Below are positions 34,824 through 43,344 of a DNA stretch of 64,000 nt, piece by piece; the stretch's first letter is position 1, and each line of letters opens with the position of its first letter. This DNA comes from Cnuibacter physcomitrellae (GTDB lineage: Bacteria > Actinomycetota > Actinomycetes > Actinomycetales > Microbacteriaceae). The position numbers and the translations under genes were made by a program. The stretch spans positions 62,001-126,000 of the forward strand of contig NZ_BMHD01000003.1 of assembly GCF_014640535.1 (NCBI RefSeq), in the 5' to 3' direction. Under the pieces are notes generated by a model. That model was given only the letters and a program-made list of their open reading frames with translations, was not told the DNA's origin and searched no databases.

Positions 34824-35993
34824 CTATCGTTCGAGGACGAGTGCGAGGCCCTGGCCCACGCCGATGCAGATGGCCACGACCGCTACTCCCGATCCTCGTC
34901 GGGCGAGCTCGTGGGCGGCATGACCGATGATGCGACCCCCCGAAGCTCCCAGGGGATGTCCGATCGCGAGCGCCCCGCCGTGGATGTTGAGTCGTTCGGG
35001 ATCCAGTTCCGGCCAGCCCTTGAGGCAGGCGAGCGACTGGGAGGCGAAGGCTTCGTTCAGCTCCACGAGGTCTACGTCCGCCCAGGTGCGCCCCGCTCGA
35101 GCGAGAGCCTTGTTGGCCGCCTCGATCGGGGCGATGGGGAAGTCCTGAGGGTCGACACCGTGGGCGGCCCGGCCGGCGATCCGAGCGAGTGGATCACCGG
35201 GCAGCGCTCCCTCCGCTGCGACGAGCACCGCGGACGCCCCATCGTTGATCGACGACGAGTTCCCGGCGGTCACGGTTCCGTCCTTGGCGAACAGGGCCTT
35301 CAACGAGGCGAGCTTCTCGACCGTCGAGTCTGACCGGATGCCCTCGTCGCGTTGCATCTCCACGCCGGGCACCTGGACGATCTCCGGATCGTAGAGTCCC
35401 GCGGCCCAGGCGTCCGCCGCGAGACGGTGTGAACGCACGGAGAACTCGTCCTGCGCTTCGCGGCTGACACCCCATTCCTGTGCGATGTGCTCGGCTGCCT
35501 CTCCGTTGCTGATCGTCCATTCGGGCGGGAGGGCCTTGTTCACCATCCGCCAGCCGATGGAGGTGTTCCAGAGAGTCTGGTTGCCGACGGAGGGCCAGGC
35601 CTTGGGCGACTTCTCGACGACGAACGGCGCCCGACTCATCGATTCGACACCACCGGCCAGGATCAGGTCGGCATCTCCCGCCTCGATCGCCCTGGAGGCT
35701 TGGATGACCGCCTCGACAGACGACGCGCAGAGGCGGTTGACGGTCGTTCCGGTGACGGTGGTGGGGAATCCCGCGAGCAGCGCTCCGAAGCGAGCGACGT
35801 TGCGGTTGTCCTCCCCCGCCTGGTTCGCGTCGCCGAAGATCACATCGTCGACCCGCGCGGGATCGACGTCGGCGCGATCGACGATGGTCCGCATCACCGC
35901 GGCGGCGAGGTCATCGGGGCGCACTCCCGACAGCGCACCACCCGCCCTGCCGAAGGGAGTGCGCACGGCGTCGTACACGAAGCTGGCGGACAT
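34824..35993 (-). CDS. Second acetyl-CoA acyltransferase (3-oxoadipyl-CoA thiolase-like)
   Basis: The 389-residue thiolase has the nucleophile C89 in 'VNRLCASSVEAVIQASRAIE', 'MSRAPFVVEK', the His in 'IHGGALAIGHPLGASGGR' and the second Cys in 'AICIGVGQGLALVLER'. It is clearly a paralogue of the 15657 thiolase, sharing most motifs and identical ends apart from a few residues. It sits next to a two-subunit CoA-transferase with one base between them. That arrangement (transferase then thiolase) matches the 3-oxoadipate (pcaIJF) pathway, ending in succinyl-CoA and acetyl-CoA. Confidence 0.92.
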   Translation of the reverse strand: MSASFVYDAVRTPFGRAGGALSGVRPDDLAAAVMRTIVDRADVDPARVDDVIFGDANQAGEDNRNVARFGALLAGFPTTVTGTTVNRLCASSVEAVIQASRAIEAGDADLILAGGVESMSRAPFVVEKSPKAWPSVGNQTLWNTSIGWRMVNKALPPEWTISNGEAAEHIAQEWGVSREAQDEFSVRSHRLAADAWAAGLYDPEIVQVPGVEMQRDEGIRSDSTVEKLASLKALFAKDGTVTAGNSSSINDGASAVLVAAEGALPGDPLARIAGRAAHGVDPQDFPIAPIEAANKALARAGRTWADVDLVELNEAFASQSLACLKGWPELDPERLNIHGGALAIGHPLGASGGRIIGHAAHELARRGSGVAVVAICIGVGQGLALVLER

Positions 35994-35994
35994 G

Positions 35995-36636
35995 TCAGGC
36001 CTTCTCTCCCAGGTCGAGACCGGTCAGGTGTTCGAGCTCCTCATGGGTGGTGTCGTCGAACAGCTCGCGCACCCGGAACCCCTCCGGGGTGACGTTGAAG
36101 ACAGCGCGTTCCGTGTAGACGCGAGACACGCAGCCGACGCCGGTCAGCGGATAGCTGCATCGCTCGACGAGCTTGGACTCGCCGGACTTGGTGAGCAGGT
36201 CCGTCATGACGAACACCTGCTTCGCACCGATCGCGAGATCCATCGCGCCACCGACGGCGGGGATCGCGCCCGGGGCCCCGGTCGACCAGTTCGCGAGGTC
36301 GCCCGTGCTGCTCACCTGGAACGCCCCGAGCACGCAGACGTCGAGGTGCCCGCCTCGCATCATGGCGAAGGAGTCGGCATGGTGGAAGAAGGCCGCTCCG
36401 GGCAAGGCCGTCACAGCCTGCTTGCCGGCATTGATGAGGTCGGGATCGACGAGGTCGGGTGCGGGCGCCTTCCCCATGCCGAGGAGTCCGTTCTCCGTGT
36501 GGAGGATGATCTCGATGTCACGGGGCAGGTAGTTGGCCACCATCGTCGGCGCGCCGATCCCGAGGTTGACGTAGGCCCCGTCCGGGATGTCGGAAGCGAT
36601 GCGCTGCGCGAGCTCGTCCCTGCTCAGCCCGGTCAT
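35995..36636 (-). CDS. 3-oxoacid CoA-transferase, subunit B
   Basis: ATG 36636 with AGGAGG four bases upstream gives 213 residues. The catalytic Glu lies in 'LHTENGLLGMGKAP'. 'GAAFFHHADSFAMMRGGHLDVCVLGAFQVSSTGDLANW' and 'GGAMDLAIGAKQVFVMTDL' follow as in PcaJ/ScoB. It forms a heteromer with subunit A (36633-37376) and moves CoA between succinyl-CoA and a 3-oxoacid such as 3-oxoadipate. The true substrate is not readable. Confidence 0.9.
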   Translation of the reverse strand: MTGLSRDELAQRIASDIPDGAYVNLGIGAPTMVANYLPRDIEIILHTENGLLGMGKAPAPDLVDPDLINAGKQAVTALPGAAFFHHADSFAMMRGGHLDVCVLGAFQVSSTGDLANWSTGAPGAIPAVGGAMDLAIGAKQVFVMTDLLTKSGESKLVERCSYPLTGVGCVSRVYTERAVFNVTPEGFRVRELFDDTTHEELEHLTGLDLGEKA

Positions 36637-37376
36637 GATGCCTCCTGTGTTGGGAGCGGCGTGCCCTCGAGGTCGACGCCGCCGACGAAGCGGCCGTCTT
36701 CCAGCCAGGGCCGTGAACCGACCGCCACGACGCGATCGACGAAGATCCCCGGTGTGACGACCGCCTCGGGGTCGAGCTGTCCCAGGTCGACGATCTCGTC
36801 GACCTGCACGATGGTGGTCGTCGCTGCGGTGGCCATGATGGGTCCGAAGTTTCGAGCGGTCTCCCGGTAGACGAGATTGCCCCATCGGTCTGCTCTCAGC
36901 GCGGAGATGAGTCCATAATCGGCCTTGATCGGGTGCTCGAGGACATATCGCCGACCGTCTATGACGCGTTCCTCCTTGCCCGCAGTGAGGTCGGTCCCCA
37001 CGCCGGTGGGTGTGAAGAAGCCGCCGATGCCGGCACCGGCGGCGCGGATGCGCTCTGCGAGGTTCCCCTGAGGGACGAGCTCCAATTCGATCTCTCCCGC
37101 ACGGTAGAGCTCGTCGAACACCCACGAGTCCACCTGACGGGGGAAGGAGCAGATCACGCGGCGCACGCGCCTGAGGGCCAGGAGGGCGGCCAGCCCGACG
37201 TCACCGTTGCCTGCGTTGTTGCTCACGATCGTCAGATCTCGAGCACCCTGGGCGATCAGGGCATCGATCAGCTCGACGGGCTGCCCGGCTCGGCCGAAGC
37301 CGCCGACGAGCACCGTCGATCCATCCTCTATCCCGGCCACCGCCTCCGTGACGTCGGCCACCGTCCTGTCGATCAT
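36633..37376 (-). CDS. 3-oxoacid CoA-transferase, subunit A
   Basis: ATG 37376, with AAGGAG five bases upstream, gives 247 residues; GTG 37382 is too close to the ribosome site. The family hallmark 'STVLVGGFGRAGQPVELIDALI' and 'TIVSNNAGNGDVGLAALL' are at the start. 'GGFFTPTGVGTDLTAGKE' and 'RADRWGNLVYRETARNFGPIMATAA' follow. It resembles PcaI. Its stop overlaps the start of subunit B by 4 bp. Confidence 0.9.
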   Translation of the reverse strand: MIDRTVADVTEAVAGIEDGSTVLVGGFGRAGQPVELIDALIAQGARDLTIVSNNAGNGDVGLAALLALRRVRRVICSFPRQVDSWVFDELYRAGEIELELVPQGNLAERIRAAGAGIGGFFTPTGVGTDLTAGKEERVIDGRRYVLEHPIKADYGLISALRADRWGNLVYRETARNFGPIMATAATTTIVQVDEIVDLGQLDPEAVVTPGIFVDRVVAVGSRPWLEDGRFVGGVDLEGTPLPTQEAS

Positions 37377-37413
37377 GCGCACTCCTTCTCCTCGACGCTC
37401 GCACCCCGCGCTG

Positions 37414-38046
37414 TCAGCGCTTCGCGGATCGGTCGATGGAGCGGACCAGCAGCCACGCCCCAGGAACGAGGAGCGCCGCAGCGACCGCCTTGATCGCGCC
37501 GGGCACGATGAAGGGCCACACGCCCGATTGGAGGACGGACGCGAGGGTGATCTGCTCGCCCAGCACCGTCGCGAGCATCAGCGCCATGTAGGGCACGCCG
37601 ATCATGAAGGGGATGATCGAGGCGACCACGAACCCGATGAACGCGAGCCACGGCGTGCGATCCCACGCACGCTGAGCGAACCAGCCCGCGACGAAGGCCG
37701 CCGGGATGAATCCGAGGACGAACCCGAAGGACGGGGAGAGCACGTAGGCGGGTCCCGCTGTCACCCCGGCGAAGACGGGCAGCCCGGCCAACCCGGCCAG
37801 CATGTAGGTGGTCAGCGCTGCCGCGCCGCGACGTGCGCCGAGCGCCGCCCCGACGACGATCACTCCGAGGGTCTGACCGGTGATGGGGACCGGTCCGATG
37901 AAGAACGAGACCTTGGCCAGGAGCGAGACCACGACGACACCGGCGACGACGAGGCCGGCGTTGACCGCTAGGGCGCGGGAACGGCTGACGGGGCGGGCGA
38001 TCAGGTCCGCGAGCACGGGGCGACGGACCGGGACGGTGAGGGACAT
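37414..38046 (-). CDS. bioY: Biotin importer substrate-binding subunit BioY
   Basis: The 210-residue membrane protein has the BioY pattern: 'FFIGPVPITGQTLGVIVVGAALGARRGAAAL' early, 'YMLAGLAGLPVFAG', 'GPAYVLSPSFGFVLGFIPAAFVAG' and a final helix. BioY binds biotin and works alone or with an energy-coupling-factor ATPase. It sits in the same operon as the biotin-dependent carboxylase (38090-41508), so it probably secures biotin for that enzyme. AAGGAG precedes ATG 38046. Confidence 0.9.
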   Translation of the reverse strand: MSLTVPVRRPVLADLIARPVSRSRALAVNAGLVVAGVVVVSLLAKVSFFIGPVPITGQTLGVIVVGAALGARRGAAALTTYMLAGLAGLPVFAGVTAGPAYVLSPSFGFVLGFIPAAFVAGWFAQRAWDRTPWLAFIGFVVASIIPFMIGVPYMALMLATVLGEQITLASVLQSGVWPFIVPGAIKAVAAALLVPGAWLLVRSIDRSAKR

Positions 38047-38089
38047 CAGATCTCCTTATGGATCGAGGTTTCAGGGTGGGGATTGGTGC

Positions 38090-39451
38090 TCAGGAGTGGC
38101 GGTTCGCCATCAGCTGGCCGACGTAGGCCGTGTTGAAGTCGCCACTGCGGAACCTCTCGCTGTCGAGGATCTCCTTCTGGAAGGCCGCGGTCGTCACGAT
38201 CCCCTCGACCTCCAGCTCGTCCAGGGCGCGAAGCGCACGAGCCACCGCCTCCTCGCGGTCCCTCCCCCAGCAGATCAGCTTGCCGATCATCGAGTCGTAG
38301 TACGGCGGGATCACGTATCCGGATTCGATATGGGTGTCCATCCGCACTCCGAAGCCCCCCGGGGCGCGGAAGCTCACGATACGGCCGGGATCGGGCGCGA
38401 AGTCGTTCTCCGGGTCCTCGGCATTGATCCTGCATTCGATGGCGTGACCGCGGATGACGACGTCCTCCTGAGTCATGCCGATCGGCGTACCGCCCGCGAT
38501 CTGGAGCTGCAGCTTGATCAGGTCGATCCCCGAGATCATCTCGGACACGGGATGTTCGACCTGGATGCGGGTGTTCATCTCGATGAAGTAGTACTTCCGG
38601 TCGACGTTGTCGAACACGAACTCGACGGTCCCGGCGTTGGTGTAGCCGACCTCCTTGCACAGGGCGACGGCGGCCGCTGCGAGGCCGTCGCGGAGCTCCG
38701 CATCCAAGACAGGCGAAGGCGCCTCCTCCACGAGCTTCTGATTGCGTCGCTGGGCGGTGCAGTCGCGTTCGCCGACGTGCAGGACGGTCTCGCCGTCGGA
38801 GATCACCTGGATCTCGATGTGTCGGATGTCGGTGAGATAGCGCTCGATGTACACCGAGGGATCACCGAAGGCGACCTCCGCCTCCGACATGATCTCGCGG
38901 AGGTCCTTCTCGAGGGTGTCGGCGGTCTGCACGACGCGCATGCCACGGCCTCCGCCTCCCGCTGCCGCCTTGATGAGCATGGGGAACCCGACCTCGTCGG
39001 CGACGGTGCGAGCCTCCTCGTACTCGGAGATGGCGCCGAGAGACCCCGGCACGGTGGGCACCCCGGCTCGACGAGCGATGATCTTCGCCTCGATCTTGTC
39101 GCCCATGCTCTTGATGATGTGCGAGGCGGGTCCGACGAAGCCGACGCCCTCCTCCTCGCACATCCGGACGAAGTCGGGGTTCTCGGAGAGGAACCCGTAT
39201 CCGGGGTGGATCGCGTCGACCTTGTAGGCCAACGCCGCGCTGATCACGGCCTGTGCGTTCCGGTAGCTGGCGTTGACCGACCCGGGCCCGATGCAGACGG
39301 CCTGATCGGCCTCCTTCACGGGCAGCGAGTCGGCATCCGCCTCGGAGTAGACCAGGACGCTGCGGATGCCCATCTCCTTGCAGGCGCGGATGACGCGCAG
39401 CGCGATCTCACCGCGGTTGGCGATGAGGACGCTCTTCAGCGGTTCAGGCAC
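38090..39451 (-). CDS. accC: Biotin carboxylase subunit (AccC-like)
   Basis: GTG 39451 overlaps the BCCP gene by 8 bp and gives 453 residues, the full length for a biotin carboxylase. It has 'VLIANRGEIALRVIRACKEMG', the ATP-grasp Gly loop 'KAAAGGGGRGMRVV', 'VGERDCTAQRRNQKLVEEAPSP' and the catalytic 'FIEMNTRIQVEHPVSE'. It carboxylates biotin using ATP and bicarbonate. It is not fused to the carrier domain, unlike most actinobacterial acyl-CoA carboxylase alpha chains. Confidence 0.92.
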   Translation of the reverse strand: MPEPLKSVLIANRGEIALRVIRACKEMGIRSVLVYSEADADSLPVKEADQAVCIGPGSVNASYRNAQAVISAALAYKVDAIHPGYGFLSENPDFVRMCEEEGVGFVGPASHIIKSMGDKIEAKIIARRAGVPTVPGSLGAISEYEEARTVADEVGFPMLIKAAAGGGGRGMRVVQTADTLEKDLREIMSEAEVAFGDPSVYIERYLTDIRHIEIQVISDGETVLHVGERDCTAQRRNQKLVEEAPSPVLDAELRDGLAAAAVALCKEVGYTNAGTVEFVFDNVDRKYYFIEMNTRIQVEHPVSEMISGIDLIKLQLQIAGGTPIGMTQEDVVIRGHAIECRINAEDPENDFAPDPGRIVSFRAPGGFGVRMDTHIESGYVIPPYYDSMIGKLICWGRDREEAVARALRALDELEVEGIVTTAAFQKEILDSERFRSGDFNTAYVGQLMANRHS

Positions 39452-39977
39452 GCTTGATCACCATCAGCGGCTGGCCGTACTCGACGGCCTGCTCGTTCTT
39501 CACCAGGATGCGCACGACGGTGCCCTCGGTCTTGGCCTCGAGGTTGTTCATGAGCTTCATGACCTCGACGATGCCCACCACCGTCGCGGAGGTGACGGCG
39601 TCGCCGACGGACACGAAGGGCGGGTCGCCCGGCTTCGGCGAGGCATAGAACACGCCGACCATCGGCGCCTTGACGAGCACCTCGTCGGCGGCCACATCAC
39701 CGGCGCCTCCGGTCGGCGCAGCGGGAGCCTGCGTTGCAGGAGCTGGGGCTGCGGGAGCCGCCGAGACGGGAGCCGCCGGGACGGGAGTCTGCTCCGCGGC
39801 CGGAGCAGGAGCGGCGAGGGCCGGAGCGGTCGTCCGCTGCGACCCGCTCTGCCGGTCCCGCGAGATGAAGAGCTCGACGTCGCCGAACTTGATCGACAGC
39901 TCACGGACGTCCTCGGTCAGATTGACCCAATCGACGATGGCCTTGAGCTCCTTGATGTCGGGCGGGTTAAGCGGCAT
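39444..39977 (-). CDS. accB: Biotin carboxyl carrier protein (BCCP)
   Basis: The 177-residue product has an N-terminal region, an Ala/Pro/Thr-rich flexible linker (about residues 51-88) and a biotinyl domain with the biotin-accepting K141 in 'EVMKLMNN'. The thumb-like 'GVFYASPKPGDPPFV' matches AccB. It shuttles carboxyl groups from the biotin carboxylase to the transferase. Its start lies 11 bp inside the end of the carboxyltransferase gene. Confidence 0.92.
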   Translation of the reverse strand: MPLNPPDIKELKAIVDWVNLTEDVRELSIKFGDVELFISRDRQSGSQRTTAPALAAPAPAAEQTPVPAAPVSAAPAAPAPATQAPAAPTGGAGDVAADEVLVKAPMVGVFYASPKPGDPPFVSVGDAVTSATVVGIVEVMKLMNNLEAKTEGTVVRILVKNEQAVEYGQPLMVIKRA

Positions 39978-41508
39978 TGTCGTCTACTCCTTTGGTGAGG
40001 CTGATGGTGAGGTCTCCTGCGCTCAGGCTGTGCAAGCCGGTCGCGCTCATCGCGTGCAGTGCCTTGACGAGGCCGAGCACGGGCCGCGGGATCTCGTCGG
40101 GGTTGCCGCCCGAGGCCACGGTCCGCTTCATCTCGTCGACCTGGGTGCCTGCGAACATGGCGCGCAGCAGCAGGTCGTCGATGCTCTCGGTCGGATGGCG
40201 GCGTCGAAGGTCGGGCAGCATCGGCGGGATGTCCGGGATGTCGGCCGAGATGTCGGAGGCGCCGTTCGCGATGATCTTCTCCAGCACGTCCGGGTCTATC
40301 GGGGCGAGCAGCTTGCCGTAGTACCCGAGGGCGTACTTCTTGATCTCGTTCGGCACGACCGCATAGCGCTCATCGGCCATCACGTTCATCACCGCCTGCG
40401 TGCCGACGAACTGCGCGAACGGCGTGATCATGATCGGGTAGGCGAGCTCGGACCGGACCCGCGCCACCTCGAGGAGGAGCTCGTCGTACCTGTCCCCGAG
40501 GCCTGCCGTGGCCAGCTGCGAACGGAAGTTCGAGAGCATGCCGCCCGGGGTCTGGTGCATGAAGTGGAGCCCGTTGAACTCGATGGGCACCCCGCGGGGC
40601 TTGTCCTCGGTCTCGGCGATCTCCTCGATCCGGTCGCTGATCGCGTCGATCCTGGCGTCGTCGACGTTCACGACGTAGCCGAGGGTGCGCAGATCCCTCA
40701 CCACCGTCTGCACAGAGGGCTGGCCGTTCGCGGCCGACAAGGGGGCCACCGAGAGGTGCAGCGCGTCGGCGCCGAGCTCCACGGCCTCGAGGCAGACCAG
40801 CGGCGCGAGTCCGGTCAACGAATGGGTGTGGATCTCGAGCGGCCGATCGCCGATGACCTCCTTGAGCGCAGGCACGAGGGTGCGGATGCGGTCCGGCGTG
40901 AGCAGACCCCCGGCGTCCTTCAACATGATCGCGTCCACGTCGGCCTGCTCGATCAGGTCGACCGCCGTCCGCACGAACAGCTCATCCGTGTGCACCGGAC
41001 TCAGCGAGTAAGAGACGGCACCGAAGGTCGACGCCCCGATCTCCTTGGCGTGGCGAAGCCCGGGGGCGATGTTGCCGATGTCGTTCAAGCCATCGAAGGA
41101 ACCGATGACGCTGAAGCCGTTCGCGAAGAGTCGGTCGACCCAGGCCATGATGACGTCATCGGGGAGGAAGTCGAAGGCGGCGATGTTCCGTGAGCGGATC
41201 AGGGCTCGCAGTCTCGTGTTCGGCGCCGCAGCGTGGGTCGCTCGGACGCGCTCCCACGGATCCTCCTTGAGGTACCTCACCGCGACGTCGAACTGGATCG
41301 GCGCGGCGAGATCGACCTGGTCGAAGCCCGCCCGGTCGAAGTCGTCGATCATCGACAGGATGTGGTCGGTGCGCATCCGGGTGGCCCAGAGGCTCTGGTG
41401 GCCGTCTCGGAGCGTCGTGTCGATGATCTTGATCTCGCGACGGCTGCCCGCCGGGCGCCCGCCGTCGCTCATGATCGCCGGAATGGACTCGGAATCGTTC
41501 CTCGACAT
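39967..41508 (-). CDS. 2-oxoacid carboxyltransferase subunit (PycB/transcarboxylase 5S-like)
   Basis: ATG 41508 gives 513 residues. The aldolase-type TIM barrel has the metal-binding Asp in 'IIDTTLRDGHQSLWATRMRT', the carboxylated Lys in 'DAIMLKDAGGLLTP' and the His pair in 'LEIHTHSLTG'. 'FNGLHFMHQTPGGMLSNFRSQL' is also diagnostic. It is the pyruvate-carboxyltransferase partner found in split pyruvate carboxylases, oxaloacetate decarboxylases and transcarboxylase 5S, not the acyl-CoA carboxylase beta subunit. It would carboxylate pyruvate or another 2-oxoacid. It is the first gene of its operon and divergent from the IclR gene. Confidence 0.88.
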   Translation of the reverse strand: MSRNDSESIPAIMSDGGRPAGSRREIKIIDTTLRDGHQSLWATRMRTDHILSMIDDFDRAGFDQVDLAAPIQFDVAVRYLKEDPWERVRATHAAAPNTRLRALIRSRNIAAFDFLPDDVIMAWVDRLFANGFSVIGSFDGLNDIGNIAPGLRHAKEIGASTFGAVSYSLSPVHTDELFVRTAVDLIEQADVDAIMLKDAGGLLTPDRIRTLVPALKEVIGDRPLEIHTHSLTGLAPLVCLEAVELGADALHLSVAPLSAANGQPSVQTVVRDLRTLGYVVNVDDARIDAISDRIEEIAETEDKPRGVPIEFNGLHFMHQTPGGMLSNFRSQLATAGLGDRYDELLLEVARVRSELAYPIMITPFAQFVGTQAVMNVMADERYAVVPNEIKKYALGYYGKLLAPIDPDVLEKIIANGASDISADIPDIPPMLPDLRRRHPTESIDDLLLRAMFAGTQVDEMKRTVASGGNPDEIPRPVLGLVKALHAMSATGLHSLSAGDLTISLTKGVDDNAA

Positions 41509-41534
41509 GCTGCAGCACCTTTGCTCTCGTCCAA

Positions 41535-41551
41535 CTTCAATATGATTGAAG
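41535..41551. promoter_or_regulatory. IclR-type operator palindrome CTTCAAT-ATG-ATTGAAG
   Basis: A perfect inverted repeat with 7-bp arms and a 3-bp centre lies in the 104-bp gap between the divergent carboxyltransferase operon (start 41508) and the iclR gene (start 41613). Its length and symmetry fit IclR-family sites. It likely controls both directions. Confidence 0.7.
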
Positions 41552-41612
41552 CAACTTCTGTCATCTGCGGAGAGTATGTGAAGGGTGCCGCGCCCTGTCA
41601 AGAAGGTCTTCC

Positions 41613-42374
41613 ATGGTCACGATGATCCAGTCGGTGCAGCGGGCGGCGCAGATCCTCCGCCACGTCGCGGACCACCCGCGTATCCAGGCGACCGAGATCG
41701 CCCAGCACGTCGGGCTGTCCGGGCCCACTGCCCACCATCTGCTGAGCACCCTCGTGCAGGAGGGCCTGCTGCGCAAGGACTCGAGACGCTCGTACGAGTT
41801 GGGACCCGCTGCCGAGCACATCGCGGACAGCACGTTGCGACAGATGCGACCGTCGGCCGAGTTGCGAGAGGCCTTGAACGAGCTCGCCGCCGAGACCGGC
41901 GAGTCCTGCTACCTCACGCAGTGGCGGGGAGACCAGATCCGCGTGGTCGCGGTGGTCGAGGGAGCCCACGCCGTGCGCGTCTCCGGACTCGTGGTCGGGT
42001 ACGCCGCGAACATCCACGCACGGGTCGGCGCCCGGGTCATGCTCGCCTTCGCCGATGCGGAGCTGCGCGAATGGGCGCTGGCAGGGTACGACTACGTCGC
42101 CGTCACCCCGCACACCCTGCGGTCCCGACGGGAACTCGACGACGAGCTCGAACGGATCCGCGCGACCTCCATCGCACTCGATCGCGAGCAGCTGCAGATC
42201 GGCGTCTACTCGGCGAGCGCGCCGGTCCGCACGGAAGCCGGGGTCGTCGCGGCGCTCTCTCTCACCGCTCCGGTCGAGCGCTTCGCCGCTCACGAGGACC
42301 AGTACCTCGCCATGCTCAGACGATGTGCTGAGCTGCCGATCCGCTCGACCGGAGCCCCTGGCGTCCCGGAATAG
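41613..42374 (+). CDS. IclR family transcriptional regulator
   Basis: The 253-residue protein has the winged helix-turn-helix 'IQSVQRAAQILRHVADHPRIQATEIAQHVGLSGPTAHHLLSTLVQEG' and the IclR effector domain ('ESCYLTQWRGDQIRVVAVVEG', 'ARVGARVMLAF', 'LDREQLQIGVYSASAPV'). IclR regulators commonly control aromatic and 3-oxoadipate pathways (PcaR, PobR). It is divergent from the carboxylase/CoA-transferase operon, with a palindrome in between, and upstream of the F420-type oxidoreductase on the same strand. Confidence 0.92.
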   Translation: MVTMIQSVQRAAQILRHVADHPRIQATEIAQHVGLSGPTAHHLLSTLVQEGLLRKDSRRSYELGPAAEHIADSTLRQMRPSAELREALNELAAETGESCYLTQWRGDQIRVVAVVEGAHAVRVSGLVVGYAANIHARVGARVMLAFADAELREWALAGYDYVAVTPHTLRSRRELDDELERIRATSIALDREQLQIGVYSASAPVRTEAGVVAALSLTAPVERFAAHEDQYLAMLRRCAELPIRSTGAPGVPE

Positions 42375-42457
42375 GACACAACGCAGGTTCAACGCCCGCG
42401 TCGGACGTATCGTCGCGATGCGGGCATTGCAGACCGCGCCAGTGCGAGGAGGCATAC

Positions 42458-43318
42458 GTGCGAGTCGGAGTCTACGTCTTCGCCACCGACCTGGATCTCG
42501 ATCCCGGTCCCTTGGCATTCGAGATCGAGGCACGTGGCTTCGACAGCCTGTTCTTCCCCGAGCACTCCCACATCCCCGTGGCGCGGGCGACCGCCTATCC
42601 GAAGCAGTACGGCGGAGGCGAGCTCCCCGACTTCTACAAGCGCACCTACGACCCGTTCATCTCGTGCTCGTTCGCGGCAGCCGCGACCACGACCCTCGAG
42701 GTGGGCACCGGAGTCACGCTCCTCGCCCTGCGGGATACGATGCACACCGCCAAGATGGCGGCCTCCATCGACCGTCTGAGCGGCGGACGGTTCGCGTTCG
42801 GGGTGGGCTTCGGGTGGAACGAGGACGAGTTCGCCACGCACTCGGCCGACTTCACGCGACGCCATCGGAAGGTGCGCGAACAGGTCGCTGCGATCCGGAC
42901 GATCTGGACCGACGACGTCGTCGAGTTCCACGGGGACTTCGTGGACATCGCGCCCAGCTGGTGCTGGCCCAAGCCGGCGCAGTCGGCGCCGAAGGTGTAC
43001 CTGGGCGGGAGTGGTCCGCTCACGATGAAGCACGCTGCCGAGTGGGCCGACGTCTGGTATCCCACACCGCCGATGACAGATCCCTACCTCGACGAGGCGG
43101 CCCCCGCGTTCCGAGCGCTCGTGGAGTCGAACGGGCGTGACCCGTCGACGGTCGGGATCGGGATAGCACCGGCCGCATGCGATGCTCACGGGCTCGAGCG
43201 GTACGCCGAGAACGGTGTCGACCTCGTCAACATCGCTCTCGTGGCCGACTCCCCCGCGGCGATGCTGTCGCAGCTCGACGATCTGCACAGCATGCGCGTA
43301 TCGGTCCTGGGCCGATGA
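42458..43318 (+). CDS. LLM-class (probably F420-dependent) oxidoreductase
   Basis: GTG 42458 with GAGGAGG upstream gives 286 residues. The luciferase-like barrel shows 'IEARGFDSLFFPEHSHIPV', 'VGTGVTLLALRDTMHTAKMAASIDRLSGGRFAFGVGFGWNEDE' and 'RHRKVREQVAAIRTIWTDD', and 'VYLGGSGPLTMKHAAEWADVWYPTP'. Actinobacterial proteins of this group usually use coenzyme F420 for hydride transfer. FMN is possible. It probably reduces or oxidises a pathway intermediate. The next gene is 26 bp downstream. Confidence 0.88.
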   Translation: MRVGVYVFATDLDLDPGPLAFEIEARGFDSLFFPEHSHIPVARATAYPKQYGGGELPDFYKRTYDPFISCSFAAAATTTLEVGTGVTLLALRDTMHTAKMAASIDRLSGGRFAFGVGFGWNEDEFATHSADFTRRHRKVREQVAAIRTIWTDDVVEFHGDFVDIAPSWCWPKPAQSAPKVYLGGSGPLTMKHAAEWADVWYPTPPMTDPYLDEAAPAFRALVESNGRDPSTVGIGIAPAACDAHGLERYAENGVDLVNIALVADSPAAMLSQLDDLHSMRVSVLGR

Positions 43319-43344
43319 CCGACCACATCGAGTGAGGAGACCAC

